DNA of 64,000 nucleotides from Bog-950 sp964423405 (lineage in GTDB: Bacteria; Bacteroidota; Bacteroidia; Chitinophagales; LD1). The stretch spans positions 38,937 to 102,936 of the forward strand of contig CAYREY010000007.1 of assembly GCA_964423405.1 (NCBI GenBank), read 5' to 3'. A program made the position numbers and the translations under genes. Shown here piece after piece: positions 61,264 through 64,000 of this stretch. Each line of letters starts with the position of its first letter. The stretch's first letter is position 1. The notes below the pieces were generated by a model. That model was not told the origin of the DNA and did no database searches. It saw nothing but the letters and a program-made list of their open reading frames with translations.

Positions 61264-63312
61264 TTGCTAAGGCGCGGTTATTACTTTCTTTTTGCAGCTA
61301 TTGTTTTTATAGCCTCTTGTAAACCAATCCCCTTTCAGGTAAAGGATGGTAAAACCGCGCGCGAGCTTTACCGCTTTAACCAAAGCATAGAGTTTTTACA
61401 AAAAGAGTTTAACGCAGAGCGCGACCCGCTAAAGAAAAAAGATATTGCCTACCAGATAGGTGACTCGTACGCCCACTTTAACGACTATGCCAATGCCGAG
61501 AAATGGTTCAAACAATCGTTAGAGCTAAACGCTACCGAAAAAGCCCTATGGCAATTGGGTATGGCACTTAAAAAACAGGAGAAGTACGAAGAAGCCTTTA
61601 AAGCATTCGATCAGTTTCAGCGGGTAACCGGCACCGGTTTTGAAGGCCGTAAACAAATGAACCAGTGCAAAAGCGCCATTGAGTGGAAAAAGGCTTTTAC
61701 CCGTTATCAGGCTACGAATGTACAACAGCTAAACACCCAGGCTAACGACTTTGGCGTAGTGCCCTACAAACAACAAATAGTTATCAGTTCATCGCGTGGA
61801 GAGGCATTGGGAGAAAAGAGAGATGAGTGGACCGGCGAGAAATTTTTCGACTTGTTTGTAAGCGATAAGAACGGCAACAAATTTGGTCAACCACAAAATT
61901 TCGGTCCACCGGTTAATACAGGCTTTCACGAGAGTAGCCCCACCTTTAGCGCCGATTTTAAAGAGATGTACTTTGTACGTTGTGTAGCCGATGAACAAAA
62001 AAGCAACCAGTACTGCCACCTTTATTACACGGCTTTTAATAACGAACACTGGACCGAGCCTTTACGCGTAGACCCTTTTGCCGATAGCGTAAACGTGTAC
62101 GACCCACTACTGAGCAAAGATGGCAAATACCTGTTTGTAGCAGCCGATGCACCGGGCGGTTTTGGCGAAACTGACCTATACATTATAGCTAAGAACGATA
62201 CAGCCTGGGGCACCCCGCAAAATCTGGGTGGTGCTATTAATACACCGGGCAGCGAACGCTCACCATGGTTAGATGAAAAAGGGGCCTTGTATTTTTCATC
62301 ATCGGGTTTACCGGGCATGGGCGGACTGGATGTGTTTAAAGCCACCCGTACCAAAAACGGATTTAAAGACCCTGTTAACTTAAAGTACCCTACCAACAGC
62401 GGTGCCGATGATTTTGCTTACCGTATAGATAAATACAAACCTGCTAATGGCGAAGATACGGTCCTGTTTGGGGCCTATGTAAGCAGCAACCGTGCCGGTG
62501 GCAAAGGCGGCGATGATATTTACCGTGTAGAAGAAAAATGGATTAACCTGTTTGTACTGCGTGGCAAAGTGGTAGAGAAAAACTACACCGACCCCAACAA
62601 CCCCGAAAGCCCCGTGCTGGGTTTAAAGCCACTGCCTAAAGCAAGGGTTGAACTTAAAACTGCCGACGATAAAGTAATAGCTACCACCGCCAGCGATACG
62701 GCCGGTAACTTTGTATTTAAGCTGGACGCCGAAACCGACTATAAAATTACATGCAGCAAAAACGATTATTTCAGCAATAACGGTTACACCACAACCAAAG
62801 GCCTGCGCAATCAGGACTCGGCAATTATACGGGTATATGTGCAGATAGAACTAGAGAAGATATTTCCGGAGAAGATGTTGGTTATACCTAACATTTACTA
62901 CGATTACGATAAAGCCACACTGCGCCCGGAATCGAAACTGGTGTTGGACTCTATCACCATCTTCTTTAAAGAAAACCCGGACCTTAAAATTGAGCTGGGT
63001 TCGCATACCGATAGCCGTGGTAGCGATGCCTATAACTTAAAGCTATCGCAAGCGCGTGCACAAAGCGCGGTAGACTACCTGATAAGCAAAGGCGTACCTG
63101 CCGAAACCCTGTTAGCCCGTGGCTATGGCGAAACCAAACTGGTAAACAACTGCGGCAACAACGTTAAGTGTACCGAAGAAGAACACCAGAAAAACCGCCG
63201 TACTACCTTCCGCGTAGTATCCTCTAAAATGAATATTGAGTCGGTAGAGCCAAGCAACATTATAGTTGACCCCGAAATGCAGAAACGGGAGGAGCAGGAA
63301 GAAGAAAAGTAA
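61264..63312 (+). CDS. PorE-like T9SS lipoprotein: TPR, PD40, carboxypeptidase-regulatory and OmpA domains
   Basis: The 682-residue protein starts with TTG at 61264; this start gives a clean lipoprotein signal (FAAIVFIASC; cysteine near 19), and no in-frame ATG fits better. Domains in order: TPR region (about 30-150), PD40/WD40-like repeats (about 170-405, with SPTFSADFKEMYFV, DPLLSKDGKYLFVA and SPWLDEKGALYFSSSG), a carboxypeptidase-regulatory domain (about 450-520), and an OmpA peptidoglycan-binding domain (about 555-660, with YYDYDKATLRPES and GSHTDSRGSDAYNLKLSQARA). This is the layout of PorE, a T9SS component that anchors the machine to peptidoglycan. Other OmpA-PD40 lipoproteins exist, so the name is inferred. 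Confidence 0.82.
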   Translation: MLRRGYYFLFAAIVFIASCKPIPFQVKDGKTARELYRFNQSIEFLQKEFNAERDPLKKKDIAYQIGDSYAHFNDYANAEKWFKQSLELNATEKALWQLGMALKKQEKYEEAFKAFDQFQRVTGTGFEGRKQMNQCKSAIEWKKAFTRYQATNVQQLNTQANDFGVVPYKQQIVISSSRGEALGEKRDEWTGEKFFDLFVSDKNGNKFGQPQNFGPPVNTGFHESSPTFSADFKEMYFVRCVADEQKSNQYCHLYYTAFNNEHWTEPLRVDPFADSVNVYDPLLSKDGKYLFVAADAPGGFGETDLYIIAKNDTAWGTPQNLGGAINTPGSERSPWLDEKGALYFSSSGLPGMGGLDVFKATRTKNGFKDPVNLKYPTNSGADDFAYRIDKYKPANGEDTVLFGAYVSSNRAGGKGGDDIYRVEEKWINLFVLRGKVVEKNYTDPNNPESPVLGLKPLPKARVELKTADDKVIATTASDTAGNFVFKLDAETDYKITCSKNDYFSNNGYTTTKGLRNQDSAIIRVYVQIELEKIFPEKMLVIPNIYYDYDKATLRPESKLVLDSITIFFKENPDLKIELGSHTDSRGSDAYNLKLSQARAQSAVDYLISKGVPAETLLARGYGETKLVNNCGNNVKCTEEEHQKNRRTTFRVVSSKMNIESVEPSNIIVDPEMQKREEQEEEK

Positions 63313-63362
63313 TACTCCTTTCGCGTGGTGCACGAGTGGATGCTCGAGCCGGGTTGCCGTGT

Positions 63363-63465
63363 TCGTCATTGCGAGGAGGCTTTGCGACGAAGCAATCTCT
63401 TTATTTAGTATTGAGCGAGATAGATTGCTTCGTCACTCGCAGAGCCTCACTCCTCGCAATGACGA
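63363..63465. repeat. Palindromic repeat element (REP/MITE-like)
   Basis: The ends TCGTCATTGCGAGGA and TCCTCGCAATGACGA are perfect inverse copies of each other. Within the arms, gcgacgaagcaatct (63384-63398) pairs with agattgcttcgtc (63422-63434). The element is about 103 bases with a central unpaired part of about 20. Dispersed repeats with CGTCATTGCGAG and AAGCAATC are known from many bacterial genomes. It lies 51 bases after the PorE-like stop and may act as a fold at the end of that transcript. Confidence 0.75.
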
Positions 63466-63477
63466 CAAGTATACGTA

Positions 63478-63888
63478 CTACAGTGGTCGCTTCAAGCAGC
63501 TATTATCTGCAAAATGCAGCGTAGTATCGGGGAGCATATAATCTACCCAAAAGGCATCGTTGGCTACATCAATTACTATTTCCTGATGTATGAGTTTACC
63601 CCCATAGTGTGCCTTTACTATATAGTTCACCGTATCAACTATCAAAGGATATTCGGTGCCCAGGCTATCGCGGAAGGGCTGAAAGTTCTCCTTCATTAAA
63701 TTAGCCAGCCGGCGCTCTACTATATGGTTAGTAGCAAACCCAACATCCGATGGCATACGGCTATTGTATTGCAATAAAAAAGCCAGTTCGCCTTTAGGCG
63801 TAGCTGGCTTTTTACTATCGGTGCTATGCTGGTTGCTATTACATGATGCAGTAAGAAAAACCACAACTATTAAAAACAATAAGCGCAT
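63478..63888 (-). CDS. Small lipoprotein of unknown function
   Basis: The 136-residue product has a lipoprotein signal (MRLLFLIVVVFLTASCNSNQ; cysteine 16), a polar Ser/Lys/Pro-rich linker and a domain of about 100 residues with alternating helix and strand. It includes GFATNHIVERRLANLMKENFQPFRDSLG and a closing LPDTTLHFADNSCLKRPL. I do not recognise a family. It converges on the PorE-like gene across the palindromic repeat; 57 bases separate its start from the next minus-strand gene upstream, so cotranscription is possible. Confidence 0.65.
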   Translation of the reverse strand: MRLLFLIVVVFLTASCNSNQHSTDSKKPATPKGELAFLLQYNSRMPSDVGFATNHIVERRLANLMKENFQPFRDSLGTEYPLIVDTVNYIVKAHYGGKLIHQEIVIDVANDAFWVDYMLPDTTLHFADNSCLKRPL

Positions 63889-63945
63889 AGCACACCGTAT
63901 TTTACGTTAACACATTAACACGCTAACACTTCAACACCACAATCC

Positions 63946-64000
63946 TTACCATTTAAGCAGGTAAGCAAATATCAGCGGGGCTACTATGGTAGCATCGCTT
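63946..64000 (-). CDS. C-terminus of a probable deoxyhypusine-synthase-like protein (partial)
   Basis: Seventeen codons end at TAA (63946-63948) and read SDATIVAPLIFAYLLKW. The segment SDATIVAPLIFAYLL resembles, from memory, the end of Bacteroidota deoxyhypusine-synthase-family proteins. The rest lies beyond the right edge, so the name is tentative. Confidence 0.45.
   Translation of the reverse strand, partial: SDATIVAPLIFAYLLKW

Overview
The window is a chromosomal stretch of a Bacteroidota bacterium, most like the Chitinophagales/Sphingobacteriales side of the phylum, though the sequence cannot settle family or genus. The signs are a fused lpxC/fabZ gene, a PorX-type response regulator with a PglZ domain, a PorE-like TPR/PD40/OmpA lipoprotein, a giant PKD protein with a gliding-type (type B) T9SS sorting domain, a Fibrobacter-succinogenes-major-domain lipoprotein, and candidate promoters with TAnnTTTG-like -7 boxes. 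Four 100-N runs show a draft scaffold. One of them is demonstrably an artefact of unmerged overlapping contigs.

Layout. 1-8 kb: small membrane proteins, a nucleoid-associated protein, an alcohol dehydrogenase, lgt plus a DjlA-like co-chaperone, a WYL protein and valS. 8-13 kb: murQ, then a four-gene DevABC/MacAB-TolC type exporter. 13-19 kb: L-serine ammonia-lyase, a histidine kinase, an M42 peptidase and small secreted proteins. 19-25 kb: glyoxylate shunt (aceB, a four-helix-bundle gene, aceA) with a divergent RamB/ScfR-like XRE regulator and a lipoprotein hydrolase. 25-30 kb: a TPR class III adenylate cyclase followed by two secreted papain-like protease paralogues in one tight operon. 30-38.4 kb: an anion transporter translationally coupled to a GH16-like lipoprotein, then a kinase / response regulator / receiver-kinase cluster. 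38.4-45 kb: porX, an HD phosphohydrolase and the lipid A genes lpxD, lpxC/fabZ, lpxA. 45-57 kb: lipoprotein, hydrolase, the 1820-residue PKD adhesin-like protein, and a second MacAB-like exporter with two separate permeases. 57-64 kb: tRNA-Cys, folB, glutaryl-CoA dehydrogenase, dnaB, the PorE-like gene, a palindromic repeat, a small lipoprotein, and the end of a probable deoxyhypusine-synthase-like gene.

The most interesting non-coding signal is upstream of valS (7912-8028, minus strand). A 19-codon reading frame carries three consecutive valine codons and is followed by an intrinsic terminator. Its segments can pair alternatively as 1:2, 2:3 or 3:4. That is the architecture of a ribosome-mediated attenuator for valyl-tRNA synthetase. 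The second is a cluster of GCGAAA/TTTCGC half-sites, two of them arranged as palindromes, between aceB and the XRE regulator, a likely operator for acetate/fatty-acid control. The cyclase-protease operon is the best candidate for an undescribed protein system.
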